From NCBI GenBank assembly GCA_035574295.1, contig DATLYX010000009.1, positions 1 to 64,000 of the forward strand: DNA of 64,000 bases. The letters run 5' to 3'. The stretch is from PNAI01 sp035574295. Its GTDB lineage: Bacteria; Pseudomonadota; Alphaproteobacteria; Rhizobiales; Xanthobacteraceae. Shown piece after piece: positions 1 through 8,702 of this stretch (positions are counted from its first letter, which is position 1; each line of letters starts with the position of its first letter). The notes beneath the pieces are model-generated. The model did no database searches, had not been told where the DNA came from, and was given only the letters and a program-made list of their open reading frames with translations. A program made the position numbers and the translations under genes.

Positions 1-141
1 GACCCGGGACCGTTACGGACTCCGAGCCTGCTACGGTCCCGGATCAGCGGTGCACCGTTCGCGCTTTGCGCTCACGCTGCACCGCATCCGGGACGCACCG
101 AGCTGCGATGCATCGCTCCGCGCTTCGCCCCATGCGGGACC
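1..141. repeat. Composite GTCCCGG-bounded intergenic repeat, partial copy at window edge
   Basis: The window opens inside a repeat. Bases 1-10 are the end of one half-element (GACCCGGGAC). A spacer follows, then a second half that starts near GTCCCGGATCAGCGG and ends with ATCCGGGAC at about 94. Bases 95-141 are a degenerate third piece. The same halves recur at 2594-2777, 8703-9184 and 28443-28542. The spacer shares TTACGGACTCCGAG with the copy near 8850 in reverse complement. I see no gene in 1-249. Confidence 0.8.
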
Positions 142-249
142 TGACGTCGGAGCCGAGCATGGCCCCGGCTGTCGCTGCGTTCCAGCCAGCTACGCTTGCT
201 ACGCTTGCTCCACCGAGCGCCCGATCCATTTTGGTGCCGGTCGCTTCGT

Positions 250-1107
250 TCATGCCGCCGCCCGTTCCAGCGCGCGCTCAACGACCGTCTTCACCAGCGC
301 GCGCCGGTACTCCGCGCTGACGTTTTCGTCGTCGAGCGGCTCCACCGCTTCGGCCGCGGCCTCCGCCGCCGCGGCAAAGGCCGCGGCATTCGGTGCGCGT
401 CCGGCGAGCGCGGCCTCGGCCTCCGCGATGCGCCGCGGAAAAGCTTCCACCCCGCCCACCGCAACGCCGGGCTCGCTGATCTTGGCTCCATTCAAGCGGT
501 AAGTGGCCAACGCCATGGCGACGGCGAAATCGCCGGCACGGCGGGAAAATTCGCAGAAGCCGAACCGCAGGTCCGGCGCCGGCAGCGGCAGCCGCACTTC
601 GGCGAGCAGCTCGTATTCGTGCAGCATCGTGGTCATGATCGAATCGAAAAAATCCTTGGCCGGGATCACCCGTTCCCCGCGCGTGCTCAGCGCCACCATC
701 TCGGCGCCGAGCGCCGCCGCCACCAGGCACCATTCGGACGCCGGGTCCGCATGCGCGATCGAGCCGCAGAAGGTGCCGCGCGCGCGGATCGGCTTGTGGG
801 CGATGTGCCGCACCACTTCGGCGAGCAGCCGCCCGAGCGGGCCCTCGACCACCGGCCGCTCGAACGCCGCGTGCCGCACGCAGGCGCCGATGCACAGCTT
901 GCCGTCGCGCACTTCGAGCCGCGCCAATTCCGCGATGCCGTTGATGTCCACCAGATGCTTCGGCCTTGCCAGGCGGAACGCCATGGTGGGCACGAGACTC
1001 TGCCCGCCGGCGAGCACGCAGCCGTCGTCGCGCGCCACCTCGGCGAGCGCGGCGAGCGCCTCCTCGACCGTCTTCGGCGCGTGATAGTGGAATGGCGCGG
1101 GCTTCAT
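250..1107 (-). CDS. FAD-binding medium subunit of a xanthine/CO dehydrogenase-family enzyme
   Basis: A 285-residue protein with the FAD-binding domain of molybdenum hydroxylases (CoxM/CutM type). The family's flavin-binding stretches are visible: LAGGQSLVPTMAFRL near residue 33 and RARGTFCGSIAHADPASE near 108. Length fits the family (about 280-290). In this family the subunit passes electrons from the iron-sulfur subunit to the final acceptor. The matching large molybdopterin and small 2Fe-2S subunits are not on either side: a divergent LLM monooxygenase lies upstream and repeat sequence lies downstream to the window edge. It may be an orphan, or its partners may lie beyond position 1. The ATG at 1107 precedes MKPAPFHYHAP, the usual N-terminus. 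Family assignment is firm, substrate unknown. Confidence 0.9.
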   Translation of the reverse strand: MKPAPFHYHAPKTVEEALAALAEVARDDGCVLAGGQSLVPTMAFRLARPKHLVDINGIAELARLEVRDGKLCIGACVRHAAFERPVVEGPLGRLLAEVVRHIAHKPIRARGTFCGSIAHADPASEWCLVAAALGAEMVALSTRGERVIPAKDFFDSIMTTMLHEYELLAEVRLPLPAPDLRFGFCEFSRRAGDFAVAMALATYRLNGAKISEPGVAVGGVEAFPRRIAEAEAALAGRAPNAAAFAAAAEAAAEAVEPLDDENVSAEYRRALVKTVVERALERAAA

Positions 1108-1277
1108 CGTCCGGCCGGAGCATAGGGAGTTTGCATGCGCCTGTCAGCGTATTGATCTTGCCGCCCGCGCAAAGCTAAATGCCCCGCCCGCCCGGCAGCA
1201 AAGGAAAAGGTTTCCCCCATGTCCGATTTTCTGGTCAAGCAGGACGGCCCGGTCCTGACAAGAATGAAGGACCGCGC

Positions 1278-2477
1278 ATGAAAGTCTTCATTTTCGACCT
1301 TTTGGCCTACGGCAAGCATTTTGAGGACTACAAGCAGGCCAAATTCATTCCTTACCCGCTGACCGGCGATCATTTCGACGCCGAGATCGCCGCCCGCACC
1401 TACGAGGAGCATTTTGAGGCGTGGGAAGAGATGGAGCGTTTCGGCTTCGACGGCGTGGCGCTGACCGAACATCACACCACGCCGCACGGGCTGATGAATT
1501 CGCCCAACATGATGGCGGCCGCGGCGGCGCAGCGTACCACCAAGCTCAAGTTCCTGATCCTCGGCAATCTGTTGCCGATCCACAATCCGCTGCGCATTGC
1601 CGAGGAAGTGGCGATGGCCGACTGCCTCTCGCGCGGCCGCATCATCTCCGGCTTCGCCCGCGGCGTGCCGCGCGAGTACAACGTCTACAACGTGCCGATG
1701 GCCGAATCGCGCGCCCGGTTCGAGGAGGCGGTCGAAATCATCCTCAAGGCGTGGAAGGAACCGGTGTTCGCGCACGAAGGAAAATTCTGGCAGTTCCGCG
1801 ACATCGCCATCTGGCCGCGGCCCTATCAGCAGCCGCATCCGCCGGTCTGGATTCCCTTCACCGGCTCGAAGGAAACCATCGAATGGGCCGGACGGCACAA
1901 TTTTTCCGCCGTGCTGCCCGACTTCAAGCGCGGCCTCACCGAGGACATCATCGCCTATTACGCGAAGAATCTTGCGCAGAACGGGCACGCGATCACGCCC
2001 GAGCATTTGTGCTTCTTCACCGACGCCTGGGTGGCGGAGAGCAAAACCGCCGCGCTTGAGGAATACGCGCCGTATTTCCTCTATTTCGTGCACACGCTCT
2101 GGCACCACGGCTCCAGCAAGGAGAAGGAAGCCGCGGTGCGCACGTCCGGCTATTTCAGCCAGTCGTCGTTCGATTACGTGCGGCCGGAGAACCGCGCCGA
2201 TGCCGGTCTCGACCGCGAGAAGATGAAACGGATGACGCTGGCCGACATCGAGCGCCGCATCGACGCCAATGAGCTGGCCTGGGGCAACGCCAAACACGTG
2301 GCCGAGCGGCTGATCGAGGCGGCCGAGCACTACGGCGCCAATTCGCTGTTGCTGAACATGAATCTCGGCGCGCTGCCGCACGAATTGTTCATCGAGCAGA
2401 TCCGCCGCTTCGGCCGCGACGTGCTGCCCAGATTGCACGCGCACGAGGTCAAGCAGGTGCGCCTGCACGGAGGCTGA
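1278..2477 (+). CDS. LLM-class flavin-dependent oxidoreductase
   Basis: A 399-residue bacterial-luciferase-like monooxygenase. The N-terminus MKVFIFDLL leads the first barrel strand. GFDGVALTEHH is a typical LLM flavin/substrate motif, and the stretch ending GRIISGFARGVPREY is the phosphate-binding loop region of the fold. Such enzymes use reduced FMN and oxygen to oxidise organic substrates. The substrate cannot be read from sequence. The frame is open further upstream, but the ATG at 1278 has a GAAGGA-type ribosome site just ahead and begins the conserved fold. It is divergent from the FAD-subunit gene. Two other LLM genes occur in the window (26402 and 60819), so the family is expanded here. 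Confidence 0.9.
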   Translation: MKVFIFDLLAYGKHFEDYKQAKFIPYPLTGDHFDAEIAARTYEEHFEAWEEMERFGFDGVALTEHHTTPHGLMNSPNMMAAAAAQRTTKLKFLILGNLLPIHNPLRIAEEVAMADCLSRGRIISGFARGVPREYNVYNVPMAESRARFEEAVEIILKAWKEPVFAHEGKFWQFRDIAIWPRPYQQPHPPVWIPFTGSKETIEWAGRHNFSAVLPDFKRGLTEDIIAYYAKNLAQNGHAITPEHLCFFTDAWVAESKTAALEEYAPYFLYFVHTLWHHGSSKEKEAAVRTSGYFSQSSFDYVRPENRADAGLDREKMKRMTLADIERRIDANELAWGNAKHVAERLIEAAEHYGANSLLLNMNLGALPHELFIEQIRRFGRDVLPRLHAHEVKQVRLHGG

Positions 2478-2593
2478 TGCACGTTTGGCATCCGGAGACG
2501 CTGAACCGGACGTGCTGAACTGATCCGCTTGCATCCTAAGGCGCGATGAATTGAAATTGCCGCGCGCCCCTGGCGCAGCGCATCGACTGGCGT

Positions 2594-2777
2594 ATCCCGG
2601 GCGCAGCGCAGCGCGGAGCGAAAGCGGAGCGATGCGCTGCAGACCCGGGACCGTACGAGGGGATTGCCGCTGAAAATCGTCTCCGGTACGCGCCGCAGCG
2701 AGGCAGCGTCCTTGGCGGTCCCGGATCAGCGGTGCACCGTTCGCGCTAACGCGCTCACGCTGCACCGCATCCGGGAC
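2594..2777. repeat. Composite GTCCCGG-bounded repeat, full copy (orientation B-spacer-A)
   Basis: Two halves, each closed by inverted GTCCCGG/CCGGGAC ends, flank a 65-base spacer. The first half (about 2594-2651) is rich in GCGCAGCGCAGCGCGGAGCG. The second (about 2718-2777) holds GATCAGCGGTGCACCG. The spacer at 2652-2717 is the reverse complement of the spacer near 9021-9086, so this copy is inverted relative to 8957-9144. It fills most of the 366-base gene-free gap between the LLM gene and the GGDEF-EAL gene. I see nothing else in that gap. Confidence 0.85.
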
Positions 2778-2843
2778 GTGCCAAACTCATCACGCTTTCA
2801 TCGCGCTTTCATCGCGCTTTAACCGAAGAGCGCACGTTCATCG

Positions 2844-5246
2844 TCAGGCCACCACGCGCAGATTGGCGGCGGCCGGCCGGCGGCCCACGACTTCGGCGTA
2901 GTCGGCGATCGGCCGCGGCCGGCCGATCAAGTACCCCTGCACGAGGTCGCAGCAGGCGTTGGCGAGAAACTCGATCTGCTCCCTGCTCTCGACTCCTTCC
3001 GCCACCACCGGCATGCCGAGACCGCGCGCCAGCCCGATCACCGCGCGCACGATGGTCGCCGATTGCGGGCTGCTTTCCAGATTGGCGATGAAGGACCTGT
3101 CGATCTTGATCTTGTCGAACGGGAACGACTGCAGATACGACAGCGACGAATAGCCGGAACCGAAGTCGTCCATGGTGATCTGCACGCCGAGCGCCTTGAG
3201 CCGCCGCAGGATCGACACCGCACGCGAAAAATCGTCGACCAGCACGCCTTCGGTGACCTCCAGCTCGAGCCGGCTCGGCGGCAGGCCGGTCTCGAGCAGC
3301 ACGGTATGCACCAGGCCGGGCAGATCGCCCTGTTTGAACTGCGCCGGCGAGAGATTGATCGCCACCTGCAGCGGCCGCGGCCAGGAGGCCGCCTCCCGGC
3401 AGGTCTCGCGCAACACCCAGGCGCCGATTTCACTGATCAGACCGCTTTCCTCCGCCACGGGGATGAAAGTGCCGGGCGGGATCGCCCCGCGCGTCGCATG
3501 GTACCACCGTATCAGTGCCTCGAAAGCGACCACCTCGCCGCTGATCCTGGCCTGCGGCTGGTAGTCGACGAAGAACTCCCCCTTGTCGAGGGCGGCGCGC
3601 AATTCGTGTTGCAGCGCGCGTTTGTCGCGGAGACGTTTGTCCATGGCAGCCTCGAAGAAACGAACCGTGCCGCGGCCCTCTTTCTTGGCGCGATAAAGCG
3701 CGGCTTCGGCGTTGCTCATCAGCGTTGCGGTATCGGTACCGTCGGTGGGAAACACCGCGACACCGATGCTCAGCCCCATGCGATGCCGCTGCCCGTCGAT
3801 CGCAAAATCCTCGCCGAACGCCGCGAGCAGCCGGTCGGCCAATTCCGCGGCCTTGGCCGGCTGCGGTCCTTCGGTCGAGAGGAAGCAGAACTCGTCGCCG
3901 CCGTAACGCGCCACGAAGGCGCCCTCCGTCACCCTGGACAATCGCCGCGCGATTTCGCGCACCAATTTGTCTCCGGTCGGATGGCCGAACACGTCGTTGA
4001 CGACCTTGAAGCGGTCGAGGTCGGCGCACAGCAGCGCGAACTTCTCCTTCGTCGCGGCGGCGCGTTGCATCGCTGCCGCCAGCCGTTCGTTGAAGGCAGC
4101 GCGATTGGGCAGATCGGTCAGCGCGTCGTGCCGCGCCAGATGCTCGACGCGCCGCTCCGCCTGGCGGCGCGCGGTGATGTCCTCGTGGGTCCCGATCCAG
4201 AAACCGTTGGCGATCGGCTTGTTGGTGATCGCAATCACGCGTCCATCGGATCCTTCCGAGACCCAACTGTGGGTCTCCCCTCTGCGGACCGTGGCGAGCA
4301 ATGTCGCCCGGTACTCCTCGGGATCGCGCGTCAGCGAGCCGCTGGCCTTACGGCTGCGCACGACCTCGGCGAGTGTCGTGCCCGGTTTCACGATCTCGGG
4401 CGAAAGGCCGTACATTTCCAGGTAGCGGTCGTTACACACCACCAGGCGCTCGTCGGCGTCGAACATGACGAGGCCCTGCGACATGTTGTTGACCGCGATG
4501 AGCAGTTGGGAATCGCGTTCGCTCATGCGCTGGTCGGCAAGGCAGCCGGCAAAGCACATTCCCATGATGGCGAAGGCCGCGCTCGCCACCGCAACCGCAA
4601 GCGCGGTCGGCGAGAAGGAGAATGCGGCGATGGTGCGGCTCGGATCGGGCACGATCTCTACCGCGCCCATGGCGGTGAAATGATGAAAGAGAATCGCCAG
4701 CGTCAGCAGCACAGCGGCGCCGAACGCGGCGCGCTTGCTTTCGCTGCGCGCGGCAACCGCCATCGCGGCGGCGCCGAAGATTGTGCCGAGCGCGATCGAG
4801 GCGATGACGAGATCCGGCGCCCAGCTCACACGGCCCGGCAGCTCCAGCGCCGCCATGCCCGTATAGTGCATGGCGGCGATGCCGCCGCCGACGACTGCGC
4901 CGCCGCCGACCGCGTGCCAAACCTGCCGTCCGTCAACGGCGAGCGCCAGGCCGGCCCAGGTGACGACCGCCGCCAGCACCAGCGACAACGCCGTCAGGCC
5001 GATGTCGTAGGCAACCGGCAGGCCCGGCGCATACGCCAGCATGGCGATGAAATGCGTGGCCCAGATGCCGCAACCGGTGGCAACGCCGGCAAGGGCGAGC
5101 CAGGCTGCGCGCTCGCGCCCCAGCTTGGCCTGCGCCCGATGGAACAGGCTGACCGCCACCAGGGCGGCCCACAGGCACACGACCACGGCCAGAGCGACCA
5201 GCCGCCAATCATGCGCATCAGCAAGACACGACAGAACTCGAAACAC
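2844..5246 (-). CDS. MHYT-PAS-GGDEF-EAL cyclic-di-GMP signalling protein
   Basis: An 800-residue membrane protein for cyclic-di-GMP turnover. Residues 1-240 form an MHYT sensor of about seven membrane helices with the repeated signature (ATHFIAM near 63, AAMHYTGM near 124, HHFTAM near 188). These motifs are thought to bind a metal and sense a small diatomic ligand. A PAS domain follows (about 245-360), then GGDEF (intact GGDEF at 449-453) and EAL (EALIRW, NLSPAQF, EVTEG, DDFGSGYSS, AEGVE all present). Both catalytic motifs look intact. The allosteric RxxD inhibitory site expected nine residues before GGDEF is replaced by TEGA. The start is a GTG (MFRVLSCL), the usual N-terminus of this architecture. 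It stands alone, with no obvious operon partner. Confidence 0.93.
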   Translation of the reverse strand: MFRVLSCLADAHDWRLVALAVVVCLWAALVAVSLFHRAQAKLGRERAAWLALAGVATGCGIWATHFIAMLAYAPGLPVAYDIGLTALSLVLAAVVTWAGLALAVDGRQVWHAVGGGAVVGGGIAAMHYTGMAALELPGRVSWAPDLVIASIALGTIFGAAAMAVAARSESKRAAFGAAVLLTLAILFHHFTAMGAVEIVPDPSRTIAAFSFSPTALAVAVASAAFAIMGMCFAGCLADQRMSERDSQLLIAVNNMSQGLVMFDADERLVVCNDRYLEMYGLSPEIVKPGTTLAEVVRSRKASGSLTRDPEEYRATLLATVRRGETHSWVSEGSDGRVIAITNKPIANGFWIGTHEDITARRQAERRVEHLARHDALTDLPNRAAFNERLAAAMQRAAATKEKFALLCADLDRFKVVNDVFGHPTGDKLVREIARRLSRVTEGAFVARYGGDEFCFLSTEGPQPAKAAELADRLLAAFGEDFAIDGQRHRMGLSIGVAVFPTDGTDTATLMSNAEAALYRAKKEGRGTVRFFEAAMDKRLRDKRALQHELRAALDKGEFFVDYQPQARISGEVVAFEALIRWYHATRGAIPPGTFIPVAEESGLISEIGAWVLRETCREAASWPRPLQVAINLSPAQFKQGDLPGLVHTVLLETGLPPSRLELEVTEGVLVDDFSRAVSILRRLKALGVQITMDDFGSGYSSLSYLQSFPFDKIKIDRSFIANLESSPQSATIVRAVIGLARGLGMPVVAEGVESREQIEFLANACCDLVQGYLIGRPRPIADYAEVVGRRPAAANLRVVA

Positions 5247-5550
5247 GGCGCAACCGGAGCAACATCATTGACGCCAATGCAACCACGGCTGCGGTGACGG
5301 CGGGTTAAAGGATTCAACGCCGCTGCGGTGTTGTTTAAGATTGCGCTGACGCGGCCGCGAAAATTTTCGTCATCTGACGCGCAAGCGGTTGAAATGCCGC
5401 GGCTACTGCCATTGGCGCGAGAAATCGTCATGGCTGCAATGCGCGCTCGGCACCCGCTTGCGGACCTGTGCCGGCGGCTCAACCGGCTTGAATCGCCTTG
5501 CCCTCCCGGCGCAGATTACCCCCGCCAACTGCCCAGGAACCTCCAATCCC
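5247..5550. other. Divergent intergenic region, no clear element
   Basis: This 304-base gap separates the divergent GGDEF-EAL and ThDP-enzyme genes, so it must hold both promoters. The ThDP frame stays open back to about 5389, but that part has no conserved sequence. I see no convincing hairpin, terminator or repeat. Confidence 0.5.
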
Positions 5551-7296
5551 ATGCAAGAACCCGCCCGGCGCCCCAGCAACGCCCCCGAATTCTCCACCGC
5601 CTATTTCTTTCTCGAAGGGCTCAACGAAATCGGCATCGAATATCTGTTCTGCAATTTCGGCACCGACCATGCCCCGATCATCGAGGAGATGGCGCACCGC
5701 CAGAAGCTCGGGGAAAAATTTCCCACCGTCATCCGCTGCCCGCACGAGAACACCGCCGCCCACATGGCGGGCGGCTACGCGCTCGTGACCGGCCGCGGGC
5801 AGGGCGTGCTCGTGCACGTGGACGTCGGCACCGCCAATTCGGCGAACGCCATGCACAATCTGTTCCGCAGCCGGCTGCCGGTGCTGCTGATGGCCGGCAA
5901 GGCGCCCTACACCACCGGCAACGAGCTGATCGGCTCGCGCGACACTTATGTGCATTTCGTGCAGGAGCCGTTCGACCAGGCGAGCCTCGTGCGCCCCTAT
6001 CTGAAGTGGGAATGGACGCTGCCCTCCGGCGTGGTGGTGAAGGAAGCGTTGCGTCGCGCCCATTCCATCATGCAGAGCGAGCCGTGCGGGCCGGTGTATC
6101 TCATGATGCAGCGCGAGACGCTGACCCAGGCCTGGAGCGTCGACGAAGTCCGCCGCTACGCCGCCGAGCAATTCGGCAGCACCGCCGGTGGCCAGGCCGA
6201 CCCGCAACTCGTCCGTGCGCTCGCCGATCGGCTGATCGAGGCCGAGTACCCGATCCTGATCACCGCCTATGCCGGCCGCAATCCGCGCGCGGTTGCGGCG
6301 ATCGCGGAACTCTCCGAGCTCGCCGGCATTGCGGTGATCGAATCCAACATGACCAACAACATCCCCAACACGCTGCCCTGCTTCGTCGGCTATTCGCCCA
6401 ACGCGCACCTGCCCAAGGCCGACGTCGGCGTTCTGGTGGACATCGATGTGCCGTGGTTCCCGGCCGACGTGCGGCCGCGCGAGGACGCCTTCTGGGCGCA
6501 TATCGACATCGACATTCTCAAGCCCGCCTCGCCCATGTGGACCTTCCCGGGCAATCTGCGCCTGCAAGGCGACAGCGGCCACATCCTTGCGCAACTGCTC
6601 GAAGAGCTGAAACGACGCGCCACGCCCCGCTTCCGCCAGAAGGCCGCCGCCCGCACGGAGCAGTGGAAGAAGGACCACGCCGCCTTTGCCGAGCGCGCGC
6701 AAAAACTCGCCGCCGACAAAGGCAAGCCGGGCGAGATCAACCCCCACTATCTGTTTGCCGAGCTCAACAAGCTGCTCGAACCGAAGGACGTGGTGTTCAA
6801 CGAGGCGATTCGCAACGCCGCCGCGGCGCTGATGCAGATCGTGCGCCCCGAACCCAACACCATGATCCGCTCGGCCGGCGGCGGGCTCGGCTGGTCCGGC
6901 GGCTTTGCGCTCGGCGCCAAGCTTGCCGCGCCCGATCGCATGGTGGTGCAGGTCGTGGGCGACGGCAGTTTCTATTTCGGCAACCCGAGCTCGGTGTTCT
7001 CCGCCTCCCAGCAGTACAAACTGCCCATCCTGGTTGTCGTCACCGACAACACCGGCTGGTCGGCGGTGAAGGAATCCACGCTGCGGGTGTTCCCCAAAGG
7101 CGAGGCGAAGGCTGCCGACGAATTCCAGGCCACGCTGCTGTCCGACGTGGATTTCACAAAAATCGCGGAAGCGTTCGGCGCCTACGGCGAGAAGGTCTCG
7201 GATCCCGCGGATGTTCCCGGTGCGCTCGCGCGCTGCGTGAAGCAGGTGCGCGGCGGCCGCACCGCCATCCTGCACGCCCGGGTGACGCGGCTGTAA
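5551..7296 (+). CDS. Thiamine-diphosphate-dependent enzyme (acetolactate-synthase fold)
   Basis: A 581-residue protein with the three-domain ThDP layout: N-terminal pyrimidine-binding domain (catalytic Glu in CPHENTAAHMAGGYA), a central domain, and a C-terminal diphosphate-binding domain with GDGS at about 470 and the matching Asn in VVTDNTGW. The family covers acetolactate synthases, benzoylformate and oxalyl-CoA decarboxylases and related lyases. This member belongs to a branch usually annotated only as 'thiamine pyrophosphate-requiring protein', so the substrate is open. The ATG at 5551 (MQEPARRP) is preferred because upstream in-frame codons encode Arg/Cys-rich non-conserved sequence. A second, distinct ThDP enzyme lies at 34167-35999. 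Confidence 0.88.
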   Translation: MQEPARRPSNAPEFSTAYFFLEGLNEIGIEYLFCNFGTDHAPIIEEMAHRQKLGEKFPTVIRCPHENTAAHMAGGYALVTGRGQGVLVHVDVGTANSANAMHNLFRSRLPVLLMAGKAPYTTGNELIGSRDTYVHFVQEPFDQASLVRPYLKWEWTLPSGVVVKEALRRAHSIMQSEPCGPVYLMMQRETLTQAWSVDEVRRYAAEQFGSTAGGQADPQLVRALADRLIEAEYPILITAYAGRNPRAVAAIAELSELAGIAVIESNMTNNIPNTLPCFVGYSPNAHLPKADVGVLVDIDVPWFPADVRPREDAFWAHIDIDILKPASPMWTFPGNLRLQGDSGHILAQLLEELKRRATPRFRQKAAARTEQWKKDHAAFAERAQKLAADKGKPGEINPHYLFAELNKLLEPKDVVFNEAIRNAAAALMQIVRPEPNTMIRSAGGGLGWSGGFALGAKLAAPDRMVVQVVGDGSFYFGNPSSVFSASQQYKLPILVVVTDNTGWSAVKESTLRVFPKGEAKAADEFQATLLSDVDFTKIAEAFGAYGEKVSDPADVPGALARCVKQVRGGRTAILHARVTRL

Positions 7297-7374
7297 TTCA
7301 TTCGCCGCTCCCCGCTTGCGCAGCGGGGCGCGCAGCAACTGTGGCTTTTGCGGTATGCTTCGACCGAGGTCACA

Positions 7375-8694
7375 ATGCGCAGGTACTTGCTCGTCACTGT
7401 TCTTGGCGCTGCCGTCGCCGCTGCGGTCGTCTGGTCGGCTCAGGCCCAACTGCGCGGGCATGGCGGGCCGGTGCGCGCGATTGCGATTTCGCCCGACGGC
7501 AAACATGCCGTCTCCGGCAGCTTCGATTCGTCGGCGATCTATTGGTCGCTCGCCCGCGACATTGCCGAACAGGTGCTGCGCTTCCACGACAGCGCGGTGA
7601 ATGCGGTCGCCATCGCCCGCGACGGCCGCATCGTCACCGGCGGCGAGGACGCCCGCATCGCCGTCTGGCAGCCGGGCGCGCAGAGCCCGGCGAACATCCT
7701 GCAGGGCCACACCGCGCCGATCGTGTCCTTGAGCATCTCTCCGGACGGCCGGACGCTGGCCTCCGCCTCATGGGATCGCACCGCGCGGCTCTGGCCGCTG
7801 CCGGCCGCCGGATTCTGGGGCAGCCTGTTCGGCTCCGGGGGAACGGCGCGCGTGCTCGAAGGCCATCAGCAGAATGTCAACGGCGTGGCGTTCACCCCGG
7901 ACGGCAAGGCGGTGGTGACCGCAGGCTACGATCTCACCGTGCGCATCTGGCCGCTGTCGGGCGGTGCGCCGGCCATCGTCACCCTGCCGACGCCGCTCAA
8001 TGCCGTCGCGGTGGCATCTGACGGCGAGATCGTCGCCGGCGCAGCCGACGGCCGCGTGTTCTTCCTTTCGCCTCAAGGCGAGTTGCTGGCCGAGGTTTCG
8101 GCGAGCGAGGCGCCCATCATCGCCATTGCGACCTCGCCCGACGGGGCGCTCGTGGCCGCCGCGGGCATCCGCGGTTCGGTCGCGGTCATCGAGCGCCGCG
8201 CGCGCAAGCTCGCCCGCACCCTGGTCGGCCCAGGCCTGCCCGTATGGTCCGCGGCCTTCCTGCCCGACAGCCGCACGCTCGTCACCGGCGGCACCGACCG
8301 CCTCGTGCGCCGCTGGAATGCCGCCACCGGCGAGCACATCGGTTCGGTGGCCACCGCCGAGATCGATGATCCGCTTGCCGCCTACAAAGGCGACCGCGGC
8401 GCCGAGGTATTTCGGGCCTGCATCGCCTGCCACACGCTCAGGCCCGACCAGGGTCAGCGTGCCGGCCCCACGCTGCATAACATTTTCGGCCGCCGCATCG
8501 CCTCGCTGCCGGGCTACGACTTTTCTCCCGCGCTGAGAAAGATGAGCATCATCTGGACGCCGGAGACCGTGGCAAAACTGTTCGAGATCGGCCCTATGGC
8601 CTACACCCCCGGCACCAAGATGCCGGAGCAGAAGATCGGCTCCGCCGAGGACCGCGCGGCGCTGGTCAAGTTTCTGGAGCGGGCGACCAAATGA
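7375..8694 (+). CDS. Periplasmic WD40 beta-propeller fused to cytochrome c
   Basis: A 439-residue protein. An N-terminal signal peptide (MRRYLLVTVLGAAVAAAVVW, cleavage near AQAQ) directs export. Residues about 25-335 form WD40-type blades, with repeats such as SPDGKHAVSGSFD, SPDGRTLASASWD and TPDGKAVVTAGYD. Residues about 340-439 are a class I cytochrome c: CIACH at 349-353 binds haem, GPTLHNIFGR follows, and TKMPEQK supplies a likely axial Met near 416. It should be a periplasmic electron-transfer protein with a propeller docking surface. Its partner is not apparent. The start at 7375 gives a clean signal peptide. It lies 78 bases after the ThDP gene on the same strand and could be co-transcribed. 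Confidence 0.88.
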   Translation: MRRYLLVTVLGAAVAAAVVWSAQAQLRGHGGPVRAIAISPDGKHAVSGSFDSSAIYWSLARDIAEQVLRFHDSAVNAVAIARDGRIVTGGEDARIAVWQPGAQSPANILQGHTAPIVSLSISPDGRTLASASWDRTARLWPLPAAGFWGSLFGSGGTARVLEGHQQNVNGVAFTPDGKAVVTAGYDLTVRIWPLSGGAPAIVTLPTPLNAVAVASDGEIVAGAADGRVFFLSPQGELLAEVSASEAPIIAIATSPDGALVAAAGIRGSVAVIERRARKLARTLVGPGLPVWSAAFLPDSRTLVTGGTDRLVRRWNAATGEHIGSVATAEIDDPLAAYKGDRGAEVFRACIACHTLRPDQGQRAGPTLHNIFGRRIASLPGYDFSPALRKMSIIWTPETVAKLFEIGPMAYTPGTKMPEQKIGSAEDRAALVKFLERATK

Positions 8695-8702
8695 TTACCT
8701 AC

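Noticed and set aside
3063..5297. Long plus-strand open frame opposite the GGDEF-EAL gene
   Set aside because: It mirrors a protein with intact MHYT, GGDEF and EAL motifs and has no recognisable domain itself.
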